DNA of 35,383 bases from Leptolinea sp. (lineage in GTDB: Bacteria; Chloroflexota; Anaerolineae; Anaerolineales; Anaerolineaceae), in the NCBI GenBank assembly GCA_012798535.1, contig JAAZMZ010000064.1:1-35383 (forward strand), written 5' to 3'. Shown here one piece after another: positions 34,967 through 35,383 of the stretch. The notes beneath the pieces were generated by a model. The model did no database searches. It was given only the letters and a program-made list of their open reading frames with translations, and was not told where the DNA came from. The translations under genes and the position numbers were made by a program. How positions within the stretch are numbered: the stretch's first letter is position 1; each line of letters begins with the position of its first letter.

Positions 34967-35383
34967 ATGCCACTTGCAACAGGAATTTCAGCTCCAGACT
35001 TTACCCTGCAGGACGAGAACGGATCAAGCCATTCATTGAAGGATTACCTTGGAAAGACTGTATTGTTATATTTCTATCCTAAGGATGACACGCCGGGTTG
35101 CACAACCGAAGCCTGCAATTTTCGAGACGATTACAGCACCTATGAAAAGGCCGGGATAGTAATTCTGGGTGTCAGCCCGGATTCACCAAAGGCGCATAAG
35201 AAGTTCCAGGAGAAATACCATCTGCCGTTCACCCTATTGGCAGATGAGTCTCATCACGTGTGCCAGCTATACGGTGTCTGGGGACGAAAGAAATTCATGG
35301 GTAAAGAGTATGACGGTGTTTTCCGGACTTCCTTCCTTATCGATTTGAAGGGAAAGATCAAAAAAGTGTATGAGAATGTCAAA
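34967..35383 (+). CDS. bcp: Peroxiredoxin, Bcp/PrxQ type, partial
   Basis: The frame runs off the right edge after 139 codons; family members have about 150-155, so only the tail is missing. It is a thiol peroxidase of the thioredoxin fold: YFYPKDDTPGCTTEACNF holds the peroxidatic Cys 45 and the resolving Cys 50, the spacing typical of atypical 2-Cys PrxQ. VILGVSPDSPKAHKKF, FTLLADE and GVFRTSFLID follow as expected. AGAAGGAGGA is an excellent ribosome site seven bases ahead of the ATG. It detoxifies hydroperoxides in the cytoplasm, probably with thioredoxin. Confidence 0.95.
   Translation, partial: MPLATGISAPDFTLQDENGSSHSLKDYLGKTVLLYFYPKDDTPGCTTEACNFRDDYSTYEKAGIVILGVSPDSPKAHKKFQEKYHLPFTLLADESHHVCQLYGVWGRKKFMGKEYDGVFRTSFLIDLKGKIKKVYENVK

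Overview
The window looks like a chromosomal segment of a Chloroflexota bacterium, most likely Anaerolineae. This is inferred from gene content and style: a bacterial mevalonate-pathway decarboxylase, secreted or anchored proteins with Pro/Thr-rich stalks (one a zinc-ribbon/SUMF1 protein), a tandem AbrB-like protein, and CUT1 sugar ABC genes without a local ATPase. No rRNA, tRNA or CRISPR array was seen.

Region 1 (1-11825) is an amino-sugar utilisation island. A minus-strand pair (cutC and a GlmS-like SIS deaminase/isomerase cut by the left edge) diverges from a long plus-strand run: ROK repressor, unusual two-part ROK-like kinase, UPF0309-type SIS protein, ABC solute-binding protein, two permeases, two Gfo/Idh/MocA oxidoreductases and nagA. 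A perfect 29-bp palindrome sits in the divergent promoter where it could control both arms. A strong hairpin separates the binding-protein gene from the permease genes, and a terminator closes the run after nagA. The set suggests import of an N-acetylamino-sugar compound, oxidoreductive processing, phosphorylation, deacetylation and deamination/isomerisation. No glycoside hydrolase and no transporter ATPase lie in the window.

Region 2 (11900-19730) is accessory: an MmpS-like secreted protein, a membrane-anchored SUMF1-fold protein without the FGE cysteines, an AlaX editing protein, an AbrB-like gene broken by two homopolymer frameshifts, a TetR/methyltransferase cassette with its own operator, a large GT-C-like membrane protein and a small secreted protein.

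Region 3 (19800-29440) is housekeeping: uvrB facing acylphosphatase, a HEAT-repeat protein and an RseP-type protease; then mvaD; then gyrB behind a membrane-protein gene. A decayed IS30-family element (25681-26486) lies 7 bp beyond the gyrB stop codon. Its terminal repeats are recognisable and the middle of its DDE domain is deleted.

Region 4 (29500-35383) holds a membrane protein, plsY, an MBL-fold hydrolase, a polar amino-acid ABC ATPase/permease pair with a 14-codon leader ORF and no local binding protein, a UbiA-like membrane protein and a peroxiredoxin cut by the right edge. Two genes (29555 and 34033) have an extended -10 box ending exactly 6 nt before the ATG and no Shine-Dalgarno sequence, the geometry of leaderless transcripts.
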